DNA of 5,298 nucleotides from Methylotenera sp. (GCA_013816325.1 JACDEP010000153.1:1-5298); one strand, 5' to 3'; counted from the stretch's first letter, positions 1 through 5,298 are shown. Numbers and translations are program-made. Notes: generated by a model from the sequence alone, not told the origin.

Positions 1-1
1 T

Positions 2-286
2 ATACAAATAGCAGAATATCAGCCTACGATGTATCACTGTAAGATCCTAACTGTAGATAATTTATTGGTCTCGGTAGGGTCTACAAATTTCGATAGCCGG
101 TCATTCAGATTGAATGACGAGGCCAACTTAAATGTGCTGAATGCCAAGTTTGCAAAAGAGCAAACAAGAATTTTTAATGATGATTGGTCTAAATCCCGCT
201 TAGTGACTTATGAGGCATGGAAAAACCGACCATTTACAGATAAGGTATTGGAAAAGTTTGCAGTGCTGCTTAAATCACAGCTTTGA
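2..286 (+). CDS. Phospholipase D / cardiolipin synthase-like protein, C-terminal end (partial)
   Basis: Only the last 94 codons are in the window. The frame is open from base 2, and the gene starts outside to the left. An ATG at 29 is internal, because the preceding residues (IAEYQPTM) match the family just before its motif. The sequence shows a complete HKD motif: His at 35-37, Lys at 41-43, Asp at 56-58, followed by GSTNFDSRS. This is the second catalytic motif of the phospholipase D superfamily. The following SFRLNDEANLNV and the C-terminal tail (RPF...LLKSQL) are typical of bacterial cardiolipin synthases, which join two phosphatidyl groups at the membrane, releasing glycerol or a similar head group. 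Family assignment is firm. The exact substrate (cardiolipin synthase versus another PLD-like enzyme) is inference, because the N-terminal half and first HKD motif are not visible. It converges on the minus-strand cyclase with only 8 bp between stop codons. Confidence 0.9.
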   Translation: MQIAEYQPTMYHCKILTVDNLLVSVGSTNFDSRSFRLNDEANLNVLNAKFAKEQTRIFNDDWSKSRLVTYEAWKNRPFTDKVLEKFAVLLKSQL

Positions 287-294
287 TTGCGGAG

Positions 295-1014
295 CTAACG
301 GAGATACACCTGTATCTGGTCTCGGCCATTACGCTTAGCATGATATAGAGCGTCGTCCGCTGCTTTTAATAAGGTTTCGGCTTCGATTCCGTCATCAGGA
401 AATACGCATATCCCTATAGACACTGTTATCGAGGGCAGGGTTAACCCACCATAAACGAGATTGATAGCCCTTATGTTGTCTCTAATCGTTTCTGCCCTAA
501 GTTTTGAGATTTCCATATCTGCTTCAGGTAATACCAACACAAACTCTTCCCCGCCGTATCTGCAAGCAATGTCACTTGCTCTTAATGCATTTTTTAGTAA
601 AAGCCCCACCTCTTTAAGCACCAGATCTCCCGCTTCATGGCCATGCATATCATTAAACATTTTGAAATGATCAATATCCAGCATAATCACTCCCAACGAT
701 AACTTGGCCCTATTCGCTCGCGCCAACTCCCTCGCCAAGGTTTCATTGAGGTATCTACGGTTAAATAAACCGGTGAGCACATCGACTATCGCACTGTTTT
801 TAAGTGTTTCCCGTAGTCTTAAGTTAGTAATTGCAAGGCCAATATGGCCAACGACTTCAAGCGCCAAACTTTCAAGATCGCCATTAACGGACGTTGTGTT
901 TTCAAGGTTCTCTTGCGGATCTAATATTGATAAGATACCAATCATTTCATCGGTTGATGAAACCGGTATACTATCGAGAGTTGCCGAAAATTTATTTCTG
1001 CATTGTGCTGGCAT
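295..1014 (-). CDS. C-terminal cyclase piece: GAF end plus GGDEF domain
   Basis: This 239-aa frame carries the output half. Residues 10 to about 65 complete the GAF domain, and a short helix leads to the GGDEF domain from about 75 (DVLTGLFNRRYLNETL). Visible motifs are DIDHFK (113-118, metal/GTP-binding Asp), GHEAGD (125-130), the active-site GGEEF (154-158) and an inhibitory I-site RASD (145-148) exactly five residues before it. The domain therefore looks catalytically competent and subject to c-di-GMP product inhibition. The ATG at 1014 is only the first Met in the open frame. It overlaps the sensor frame by 73 nt and has no convincing ribosome binding site, so independent translation is doubtful. 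The real entry is more likely through the upstream frame. The gene ends in TAG, 8 bp from the convergent PLD-like gene, with no obvious terminator between them. Confidence 0.8.
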   Translation of the reverse strand: MPAQCRNKFSATLDSIPVSSTDEMIGILSILDPQENLENTTSVNGDLESLALEVVGHIGLAITNLRLRETLKNSAIVDVLTGLFNRRYLNETLARELARANRAKLSLGVIMLDIDHFKMFNDMHGHEAGDLVLKEVGLLLKNALRASDIACRYGGEEFVLVLPEADMEISKLRAETIRDNIRAINLVYGGLTLPSITVSIGICVFPDDGIEAETLLKAADDALYHAKRNGRDQIQVYLR

Positions 1015-1991
1015 GGTAGTTCCCGCGCAAGATGATCAAATCGATAGATATTGTTTCTCCTTGCGGCCCAGCAGGCACTTGGCTCAAACCCGTCAACTTG
1101 TTTTATAGTTCCCCAGCTAGCTTTCTGTTCAAAATAATCTTTCGAATTGCTTTTAATGTAAAAGGCACCTGGGTATCGAGAAAATAAATGACCGCAATAA
1201 TTGCCTATCGCTGCATAAGCCTCATCAAGACTATGTACAGTTTGTAATACTTCATTTAATCGAGCTTGGATATTTTTAGCATTATTCTTTTCTACTAAAA
1301 GATCACTTTTCTTTAAAGTTTCGATGTGTAGTAGGTTGAGATGCTGCTGGACAGCATTAGATTTTTTTAATGATCTCAACAGAAAGATGAAAGCTGCGGA
1401 AAATAGCAATAAGTCAAGAATAGTTACCACAAACAATGTTCCGTTAGTGTAGCGAGCAATGTGGGTTTGACGAGACTCTAATTGTTCTAATCTTCCTACT
1501 TCTATCTCTCGTAATTCCGCCGATGCCTCTCTAACCGCATCCATCCGTTTTTTGCCTTCGCCAGTCATGATGCTATCTAATGACTTTTCAAAGCCTGAGG
1601 TTTCACGCAAAGCGACGTTATATCGAATCCTGGCTAATGAGGAAATGATTTTCTGTTCATATTGACTTATGAAGGTTTTGGGTAAGCTGTCTGAAGCTAT
1701 TGACCGTTTCAGTTTTGGCAACAAAGAAGCTATCTTCTGTTGACCACTGAAAAAGGGTTCCAAAAATTTAGAATTACCTGTAATCACGTAGCCGCGCATA
1801 CCAGTCTCAGCATCCACCATGTTAAGTAAAACATTATCTAATATTTCTATATTGTCTTTAGTTACCAGTATTTCTTTAGTTGAGCTTTGTAGGATATTTA
1901 AGGCGTAAATAGGAATAGCCGCGTTCGATACCAAAGCTATGAATGCGAGTGCAATCACGAAGTAAAATTGTTTAGGAGCCAAAGTTTTCAT
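942..1991 (-). CDS. N-terminal sensor piece: CHASE3 domain, two membrane helices, partial GAF
   Basis: This 349-aa frame holds the sensor part of the broken cyclase. A hydrophobic helix at about residues 10-32 and another at 184-205 flank a periplasmic domain of about 150 aa. That domain carries the CHASE3 signature VDAETGMRGYVITG (residues 59-72), followed by NSKFLEPF. A cytoplasmic coiled linker (about 206-248) leads into a GAF domain that starts near 248 (LQTVHSLDEAYAAI) and contains CWAARR and CQHN. From residue 336 the sequence (RQLSIVYRFHQPMK) is out of frame and not family-like, and it ends at a TGA. The ATG at 1991 begins a short charged stretch before the first helix. An AGGAG lies about 15 nt upstream, a rather long spacing. 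CHASE3 ligands are mostly unknown, so the signal cannot be named. Alone, this piece would lack output activity. Confidence 0.8.
   Translation of the reverse strand: MKTLAPKQFYFVIALAFIALVSNAAIPIYALNILQSSTKEILVTKDNIEILDNVLLNMVDAETGMRGYVITGNSKFLEPFFSGQQKIASLLPKLKRSIASDSLPKTFISQYEQKIISSLARIRYNVALRETSGFEKSLDSIMTGEGKKRMDAVREASAELREIEVGRLEQLESRQTHIARYTNGTLFVVTILDLLLFSAAFIFLLRSLKKSNAVQQHLNLLHIETLKKSDLLVEKNNAKNIQARLNEVLQTVHSLDEAYAAIGNYCGHLFSRYPGAFYIKSNSKDYFEQKASWGTIKQVDGFEPSACWAARRNNIYRFDHLARELPCQHNAEINFRQLSIVYRFHQPMK
987..993 (-). other. Frameshift point: in-phase A-AAT-TTT heptamer
   Basis: On the coding (minus) strand, AAATTTT lies with the zero-frame codons AAT and TTT, fitting the X-XXY-YYZ pattern for -1 tandem slippage. 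Slippage here would connect exactly to the downstream GAF-GGDEF frame. A 7-bp hairpin (945-951 with 956-962, 4-nt loop) follows, but it starts about 24 nt after the heptamer, farther than the usual 5-9 nt. The simplest explanation is a one-base loss in the T run. Programmed frameshifting is possible but unproven. Confidence 0.4.
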
Positions 1992-2059
1992 AAAGGGTAA
2001 CGCTTACTCCTCATTTATTGAAGAGAGAGTACTGTCGTAAAAGATAGCCGTACACCAGC

Positions 2060-2065
2060 ATTATA
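2060..2065 (-). promoter_or_regulatory. Likely -10 element for the CHASE3-GAF-GGDEF gene
   Basis: The minus strand reads a perfect TATAAT here, about 70 bp before the ATG at 1991, predicting a start near 2053 and a leader of about 60 nt. No good -35 lies at 16-18 bp (CTCTAA at 17 bp) and there is no TG extension, so either the match is fortuitous or an activator is needed. Confidence 0.4.
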
Positions 2066-2473
2066 ACTGTTAACGCCCTTGTTTAGAGATGCCGCAGTGT
2101 TTGAGCATTGATGTTTTACTTTAACTTTTTAGGCTGTACGGGAGAGCATGAAAAGCCATTGCACTATGTTTGTAAGGTTAGATGGAACAAATACGAAATA
2201 AAAGAAGTGGATATTGCTTTATGCTAACTTATTCCGTGGATAGGAACTGAAATGACAAATCTATGTAGGAAAAATTGACGTCTCACATGAATTAAAAAGG
2301 GACTCAACGCTCCGATTCTCAGTCAAAAATGGGTGCACTTTTGTATACATCTGCGAGCTGAATTCAAAAGTAATCATACGTATAAAATTAATTACGTGTC
2401 TCATGGGCATATCTAAAGGTTAGTTTATTGAAATATATAACTAAATAAGTATTCAAACTTTCGCCTAGCTTGC

Positions 2474-2505
2474 TTGTCACTCTTCTACAGTAAGCGATTT
2501 ATATC
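2474..2505 (+). promoter_or_regulatory. Weak candidate promoter for the RsbRD_N-PAS-GGDEF gene
   Basis: TTGTCA at 2474-2479 matches five of six consensus -35 bases. It is followed after 17-20 bp by the AT-rich run ATTTATATC, which gives only a poor -10 (TATATC at 20 bp spacing, or TTTATA at 18 bp). It lies about 95-125 bp before the start codon. The AGCTTGCT arm of an inverted repeat overlaps the -35, which could place a regulator there. This is a tentative call. Confidence 0.25.
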
Positions 2506-2587
2506 AAGCACCTACATTGTGTAAATGTGTAAGAGCAAGCTTTAGCTTTTCTCCTTTGCTGATATTTTCTCAATCGAACTATGTATT

Positions 2588-2592
2588 AAGGA
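2588..2592 (+). promoter_or_regulatory. Ribosome binding site of the RsbRD_N-PAS-GGDEF gene
   Basis: AAGGA lies six bases before the ATG at 2599, a standard spacing. It supports this start over later Met codons, as does the family-like N-terminus MQLAKFILANIEPIL. Confidence 0.7.
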
Positions 2593-2598
2593 ATATCT

Positions 2599-3918
2599 AT
2601 GCAACTTGCCAAATTCATCCTAGCAAATATCGAACCCATACTCCAGGCATGGGAAGAATTTGCTTCTAGTATTAATCCGGGCAGGACTCTCAATAAGTCA
2701 GATCTACGCGATCATGCTAGGTTAATGCTCAAGGATATTGTTAAGGATTTGTCTACCAAACAGACGGCACGTCAACAATCGGAAAAATCCAAAGGTCTTG
2801 AATCGGCTAATAAAAAAAAGCAAGCTTCACTAGATCATGGAATTGACCGTTTGGAAGCTGGCTTTAGTATTGATGAGACCGTGTCAGAATTTCGCGCTTT
2901 GCGCGCCAGTGTACTAGCGCTATGGGGTAAGTCCGGCTGTAAGTTTGAGCAAATCCATATCCAAGATATCACAAGATTCAATGAAGCCATAGATCAAGCC
3001 ATTACCGAATCTATTTCGAGTTATGCAACACAAAAAGAATTACAAAGCCGTCTATTTGGCACTGTACTTTCGGCATCTCCCGACCAAATCTTCATATTTG
3101 ATCTGAAGGGTAAGTTTACCTACGTGAATAAAGCAGGGTTGGAAGTTTATGGGATGTCACGGGAAATGTTCATTGGTAAAACTTATCTCAATCGTAAATT
3201 TACCTTTGCAAAAGAAATACATCAATGGCTGAAAAAAGTCATTCACACCGAGAAAATGGTGAGTGGTGAAATAGTGCATCCTACTAAAGCGGGTCTGAAA
3301 CGCGTATTTGAATATATTCTTGCCCCGGTGGTAAACAAAGAGCACAAGGTAGAAGCAATAGTCGGTATCTCCCGTGACATTACAGACCGTAAAGCGTCGG
3401 AAGAGTTAAGCTGGCGTAATGCAAACTACGATGCACTCACTGGATTGCCTAACCGGCGGTTGTTTGAAGATCGTCTTGAGCAAGACATCAAGCATGCTGA
3501 GAGAACAAGCCTGCCTATAGCCTTGATGTTCATTGATTTAGATCATTTTAAAGAAGTGAATGATACACATGGGCATGACGCGGGAGATGATGTGCTGCAA
3601 CAAGTCTCAAAACGCATCAACTCGTGTATTCGCAAAGCGGATACTGTCGCTCGTCTAGGTGGGGATGAATTTACCGTTATCCTGACTGATATCGCGGGTG
3701 TTGACCATATAAAAACGCTTAGTCAAAAAATCGTTGTGGAATTAGCCAAACCATTCGAATTAAAAAATAAAACTGCCAATATATCTTGTAGTTTAGGCGT
3801 TACTTATTTTCCAATGGATGCCTCCAGTCCCGAGCAGTTACTAAAAAATGCTGACAAAGCAATGTACAAAGCTAAGGATGCCGGACGTAATCAGGTAAGT
3901 TTCTTTCGCCAAGGGTAG
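2599..3918 (+). CDS. RsbRD_N-PAS-GGDEF diguanylate cyclase
   Basis: This intact 439-aa protein has no signal peptide or membrane helix, so it is probably cytosolic. Residues 1 to about 145 match the all-helical RsbRD N-terminal-type sensor domain often found before kinases and cyclases in proteobacteria (start MQLAKFILANIEPILQAWEE, later LEAGFSIDETVSEFRALR). Residues 150-265 form a PAS domain: SASPDQIFIFDLKGKFTYVN, then a PAC-like end GISRDITDRKASEE. The GGDEF domain starts near 277 (YDALTGLPNRRLF). It shows DLDHFK (313-318), GHDAGD (325-330), the active-site GGDEF (354-358) and an I-site RKAD (345-348) five residues ahead. It should make c-di-GMP from two GTP with product inhibition. The ligand or cofactor of the sensor domains is not evident. 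It is transcribed divergently from the other cyclase and ends 201 bp before cas9. There is no EAL domain, so no phosphodiesterase activity is expected from it. Confidence 0.93.
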   Translation: MQLAKFILANIEPILQAWEEFASSINPGRTLNKSDLRDHARLMLKDIVKDLSTKQTARQQSEKSKGLESANKKKQASLDHGIDRLEAGFSIDETVSEFRALRASVLALWGKSGCKFEQIHIQDITRFNEAIDQAITESISSYATQKELQSRLFGTVLSASPDQIFIFDLKGKFTYVNKAGLEVYGMSREMFIGKTYLNRKFTFAKEIHQWLKKVIHTEKMVSGEIVHPTKAGLKRVFEYILAPVVNKEHKVEAIVGISRDITDRKASEELSWRNANYDALTGLPNRRLFEDRLEQDIKHAERTSLPIALMFIDLDHFKEVNDTHGHDAGDDVLQQVSKRINSCIRKADTVARLGGDEFTVILTDIAGVDHIKTLSQKIVVELAKPFELKNKTANISCSLGVTYFPMDASSPEQLLKNADKAMYKAKDAGRNQVSFFRQG

Positions 3919-3985
3919 CTTTCAATTATAAAAATGGCATCAAATCCTCACTACTGTCGGCCACTACGTTGCTGATTAACTAAAG

Positions 3986-4008
3986 AAAAAAGCAGACCGA
4001 AGTCTGCC
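3986..4008 (-). terminator. Intrinsic terminator (minus strand), UUCG tetraloop
   Basis: On the minus strand a 6-bp perfect stem GCAGAC/GTCTGC (plus coordinates 3992-3997 and 4002-4007) is closed by a TTCG loop. It can be extended by a G-U pair and is followed directly by six T, then CTTT. This is a textbook Rho-independent terminator for leftward transcription. On the plus strand the same hairpin is followed only by CCTCTTATAT, so rightward termination would be weak. It most likely ends the putative tracrRNA. Confidence 0.75.
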
Positions 4009-4044
4009 TCTTATATCGGTGAGGTTGTTTTTCAACTTCCCCTT

Positions 4045-4080
4045 GTTGCCGATAGTCCCCACCATCGGAATACCTGATAC
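4045..4080. repeat. 36-nt repeat-like / anti-repeat element
   Basis: Read on the plus strand, this 36-nt stretch begins GTTGCCGATAGTCCCC and ends ACCTGATAC. It contains an internal 5-bp inverted repeat CCGAT/ATCGG (4049-4053, 4064-4068). Its length and 5' end resemble a type II CRISPR repeat. Only one copy exists in the window, so it is more likely the anti-repeat of a tracrRNA gene than part of an array. The true repeat should resemble this strand with some mismatches, especially in the middle and 3' half. Confidence 0.45.
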
Positions 4081-4086
4081 ACTTTC

Positions 4087-4095
4087 ATCATAACA
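4087..4095 (-). promoter_or_regulatory. Extended -10 promoter of the putative tracrRNA
   Basis: The minus strand reads TGTTATGAT: a TG-N extension plus TATGAT, one mismatch from TATAAT. The -35 at 17 bp is poor (TTCCCC), which an extended -10 can offset. A six-base discriminator (GAAAGT) leads to G at 4080, the first base of the 36-nt anti-repeat-like stretch. Confidence 0.45.
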
Positions 4096-4108
4096 TCAAT
4101 AAGTTATT

Positions 4109-4114
4109 AGGGGA
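4109..4114 (+). promoter_or_regulatory. Ribosome binding site of cas9
   Basis: AGGGGA stands five bases before the ATG at 4120 and fixes this as the cas9 start. The encoded N-terminus (MRYRVGLDVG) places the RuvC-I Asp at residue 8, normal for Cas9. The site is only about 30 bp from the divergent tracrRNA start. Confidence 0.75.
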
Positions 4115-4119
4115 ATAGC

Positions 4120-5298
4120 ATGCGTTATCGCGTTGGTTTGGATGTAGGTACGGCTTCATTAGGGGTTGCGGCTTTTTCACTAGATAACACTAACCAGCCG
4201 CTTGATTTGGTTTGGCAGCATGTACGAATATTTGATGAGCCGCTTGAAAAAAGCCAAGCAGGGTTGAAGTCTAAAAAGGCAGGGCGCCGTGCGGCGCGTA
4301 TGCAACGCCGCCAAATAGACCGTCGTCTTGGCCGCACTAAACGTATCGCATCACTAATTCATTTGCTAGGCATTGAGTTTGAGCCATCACTTGATAGCGG
4401 CAGAACTCTGCTAGAGATTCGTGCAAAAGCTGCGCGTGAACAAATAAGCTTATCTGATTTAATGCGTATTTTTGTTAAGCTAGGCAAGCGCCGTGGCTAT
4501 GCTGGCGAATTTAGGCCGAAAAAAGAAGGCGCAAAATTAGGTGAAGTTGAAGGTGGCAATAATGATTTGAAGAAGCAAATGGAAGCATTAGCCGAAACTA
4601 AAGGTTTTACAAACGTGACGCTAGGCGAGTTTTTATATCAGCGTTGGTTGGACGGCAAACCTACCAAACTTAAGATTAAAGAATCTAACGACAAAATAGT
4701 TGAAGACTCCAATCTTTATGCGTTGCGAAGCCAATTAGTCACAGAGTTTGAGCAAGTTTGGCAAACGCAATCTGCTTTTTATCCAGTGCTAAGTTCTCAG
4801 CATCAAAACATACCTCTCAAAACTGTTTTTCAAGAAGCGATATTTTACCAACGTCCACTCAAAGCGGTTGGCGGCATGGTGGGGCAATGCGGGTTAGAGC
4901 CTACGTTACCACGCGCACCTAGAGCACAATTGGCTTTTCAGCGTTTTATGATAGAAAAAACTTTAAGCGATTTGCGCTGGGGTGCAGGTAAGTGTGCAGA
5001 AAAATTAACTGTAGCGCAAAAAGCGGTGATTCGCCAATTGTGCGATGAAAAAGAGGTAGTGAAATTTGATGCGATTTACGAAGCACTAGAAGCTGCTAGC
5101 TGCGCCAACCCAGAAGGGCGAAGACTGAATTTACATAGATTAAGCCGTGATGAGTTGCCTGGCAATAAAACCAATGCAGTTTTTCGTAAATTAGGCTTGG
5201 CAGATGAATGGTTGGCGCTTGATGAACGCACGCAAATCCAAGCCATTAACTTTTTAGCTGATTTAGGTTCGCCAGGACAATTAGATGACGCGCTATGG
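4120..5298 (+). CDS. cas9: CRISPR-associated endonuclease Cas9, N-terminal 393 residues (partial)
   Basis: The frame stays open to the window edge, and 393 codons are visible. Residues 5-16 (GLDVGTASLGVA) are the RuvC-I motif with catalytic Asp8. Residues 49-78 are a strongly arginine-rich bridge helix (KKAGRRAARMQRRQIDRR within it). KLGKRRGY (120-127) matches the conserved Cas9 segment after the bridge helix. The rest is REC lobe, including the family-typical IFYQRPLKAVGGMVGQC (241-257) and AFQRFMIEKTLSDLRW (272-287). The long REC region excludes IscB, which is much shorter and starts with a PLMP domain. HNH, RuvC-II/III and the PAM-interacting domain lie beyond the window. Cas9 cuts both DNA strands at crRNA:tracrRNA-guided sites. 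Subtype II-C is my tentative reading from bridge-helix and REC style. One oddity is Val15 where most Cas9 proteins have Trp (GWA). A putative tracrRNA lies divergently just upstream, suggesting this is the first cas gene of the locus. Confidence 0.96.
   Translation, partial: MRYRVGLDVGTASLGVAAFSLDNTNQPLDLVWQHVRIFDEPLEKSQAGLKSKKAGRRAARMQRRQIDRRLGRTKRIASLIHLLGIEFEPSLDSGRTLLEIRAKAAREQISLSDLMRIFVKLGKRRGYAGEFRPKKEGAKLGEVEGGNNDLKKQMEALAETKGFTNVTLGEFLYQRWLDGKPTKLKIKESNDKIVEDSNLYALRSQLVTEFEQVWQTQSAFYPVLSSQHQNIPLKTVFQEAIFYQRPLKAVGGMVGQCGLEPTLPRAPRAQLAFQRFMIEKTLSDLRWGAGKCAEKLTVAQKAVIRQLCDEKEVVKFDAIYEALEAASCANPEGRRLNLHRLSRDELPGNKTNAVFRKLGLADEWLALDERTQIQAINFLADLGSPGQLDDALW

Larger units (their letters stand above)
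295..1991 (-). pseudogene. CHASE3-GAF-GGDEF diguanylate cyclase, frameshifted (whole locus)
   Basis: Two overlapping minus-strand frames together make one protein of about 565 aa: a sensor part (942-1991) and a cyclase part (295-1014). The switch needs a -1 change of frame, equal to one missing base, near 987-993. Joining Phe335 of the first frame to Ser10 of the second restores a continuous GAF domain: CQHN...IPVSSTDEMIGILSI matches the family pattern of Cys-x-His, then a VPL-like strand, then GE-x-LGLL. Intact, the protein would be an inner-membrane diguanylate cyclase making c-di-GMP from two GTP in response to a periplasmic and/or GAF signal. All motifs on both sides are well kept, so the break is recent, a sequencing error, or bypassed by ribosomal slippage. 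I call it a pseudogene with that caution. Confidence 0.8.
1992..2598. other. Gene-free divergent intergenic region (607 bp)
   Basis: This AT-rich spacer separates two divergent cyclase genes. I see no convincing protein gene: the best small frame on the plus strand (2148-2201, 17 aa) resembles nothing I know. Small structures visible are an 8-bp perfect palindrome ATACGTAT (2376-2383), a 7-bp inverted repeat ACTTTTG/CAAAAGT (2337-2343 and 2365-2371), an 8-bp inverted repeat AGCTTGCT/AGCAAGCT (2467-2474 and 2534-2541) and a small hairpin ACATT/AATGT (2514-2518 and 2524-2528). It must hold the promoters of both flanking genes. Its size leaves room for regulator sites or a small RNA, but nothing specific can be assigned. 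Confidence 0.6.
3985..4080 (-). ncRNA. Putative tracrRNA, divergent from cas9
   Basis: I infer a tracrRNA of about 95 nt from position and architecture. The minus strand has an extended -10 (4087-4095) placing the start at about 4080. The first 36 nt (4080 down to 4045) end in GGGGACTATCGGCAAC, whose complement starts GTTGCCGATAGTCCCC. Type II repeats commonly start GTTG or GTTT, have a pyrimidine run near base 10 and are 36 nt long, which fits an anti-repeat. A tail follows with a small GTTG-AAAAA-CAAC hairpin and a strong UUCG-loop terminator ending in six U. No minus-strand protein gene to the right needs that terminator. The weak points are that no CRISPR array is in the window to prove complementarity, and that the middle hairpin (4021-4039) pairs better as plus-strand RNA, because a G-U pair there becomes A-C on the minus strand. 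It would pair with crRNA and load Cas9. Confidence 0.55.
3919..4119. other. Structured intergenic region between the GGDEF gene and cas9
   Basis: This region contains several hairpins and, on the minus strand, the elements of a small RNA gene: extended -10, 36-nt anti-repeat-like stretch and terminator. On the plus strand it must contain the cas9 promoter, but I find no good -35/-10 pair. The GCAGAC hairpin followed by CTCTTATAT could also weakly end the upstream plus-strand GGDEF transcript. Positions 3919-3980 show nothing assignable beyond a direct repeat of CACTAC. Confidence 0.6.

Noticed and set aside
461..1108. Plus-strand open frames at 461-670 and 704-1108
   Set aside because: They lie antisense to the well-supported GGDEF/GAF coding sequence, have no family-like content and no ribosome binding site.
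2148..2201. Small plus-strand frame of 17 aa with a purine-rich upstream
   Set aside because: It is too short, has no recognised similarity, and the frame length is expected by chance in this spacer.
2556..2585. TTGCTG...TATGTA as a promoter for the plus-strand cyclase
   Set aside because: The -10 matches only three of six bases, and the start would fall at the ribosome binding site, leaving no usable leader.
3157..3345. Minus-strand 62-aa open frame
   Set aside because: It is a shadow of the PAS domain of the plus-strand cyclase, with no recognisable motif.
4021..4039. GAGGTTG-TTTTT-CAACTTC hairpin as a plus-strand terminator for the GGDEF gene
   Set aside because: It folds well as plus-strand RNA, but the U run is in the loop and the stem is followed by CCCCTTG, so it lacks the U tract of an intrinsic terminator.
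4045..4080. A CRISPR array upstream of cas9
   Set aside because: Only one repeat-like copy is present, and no second copy at a 60-75 bp interval is seen. An anti-repeat is the better reading.
4125..4337. Minus-strand 70-aa arginine-rich open frame
   Set aside because: It is antisense to the Cas9 RuvC-I and bridge-helix region, and its composition reflects the arginine codons opposite.

Overview
The window looks like a chromosomal stretch of a proteobacterium, probably a beta- or gammaproteobacterium. Base composition is moderate to AT-leaning, and GGDEF signalling proteins sit close together. This assignment rests on protein style (cardiolipin-synthase-like PLD tail, CHASE3-GAF-GGDEF protein, RsbRD_N-PAS-GGDEF protein) and is an inference, not a measured placement.

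Layout, left to right. (1) Positions 1-286 (+) hold the C-terminal end of a phospholipase D / cardiolipin synthase-like enzyme with its second HKD motif. (2) Positions 295-1991 (-), convergent with it, hold a membrane-anchored CHASE3-GAF-GGDEF diguanylate cyclase. Its reading frame is broken by one missing base inside the GAF domain, giving a 349-aa sensor piece and a 239-aa cyclase piece. (3) Positions 1992-2598 are a 607-bp gene-free divergent spacer with a likely promoter for the minus-strand gene and several short inverted repeats. (4) Positions 2599-3918 (+) hold an intact soluble 439-aa RsbRD_N-PAS-GGDEF diguanylate cyclase. (5) Positions 3919-4119 are a short, highly structured intergenic region. 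(6) From 4120 (+) to the window edge lie the first 393 codons of a Cas9 nuclease: RuvC-I motif, arginine-rich bridge helix and much of the REC lobe.

The most interesting part is the 201-bp gap before cas9. Its minus strand carries an extended -10 element (TGTTATGAT), a predicted start at about 4080, a 36-nt stretch that behaves like a tracrRNA anti-repeat (its complement begins GTTG and has the usual 36-nt length of a type II repeat), and a good intrinsic terminator with a UUCG loop followed by six U. No minus-strand protein gene exists to the right that would need this terminator. The best explanation is a tracrRNA gene of about 95 nt transcribed divergently from cas9. No CRISPR array, cas1 or cas2 is inside the window, so the guide repeat cannot be compared directly.

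Functionally there are two themes: cyclic-di-GMP production (two diguanylate cyclases, both with A-site and I-site motifs, one frameshifted) and the start of a type II CRISPR-Cas locus, tentatively subtype II-C, beginning at the putative tracrRNA.
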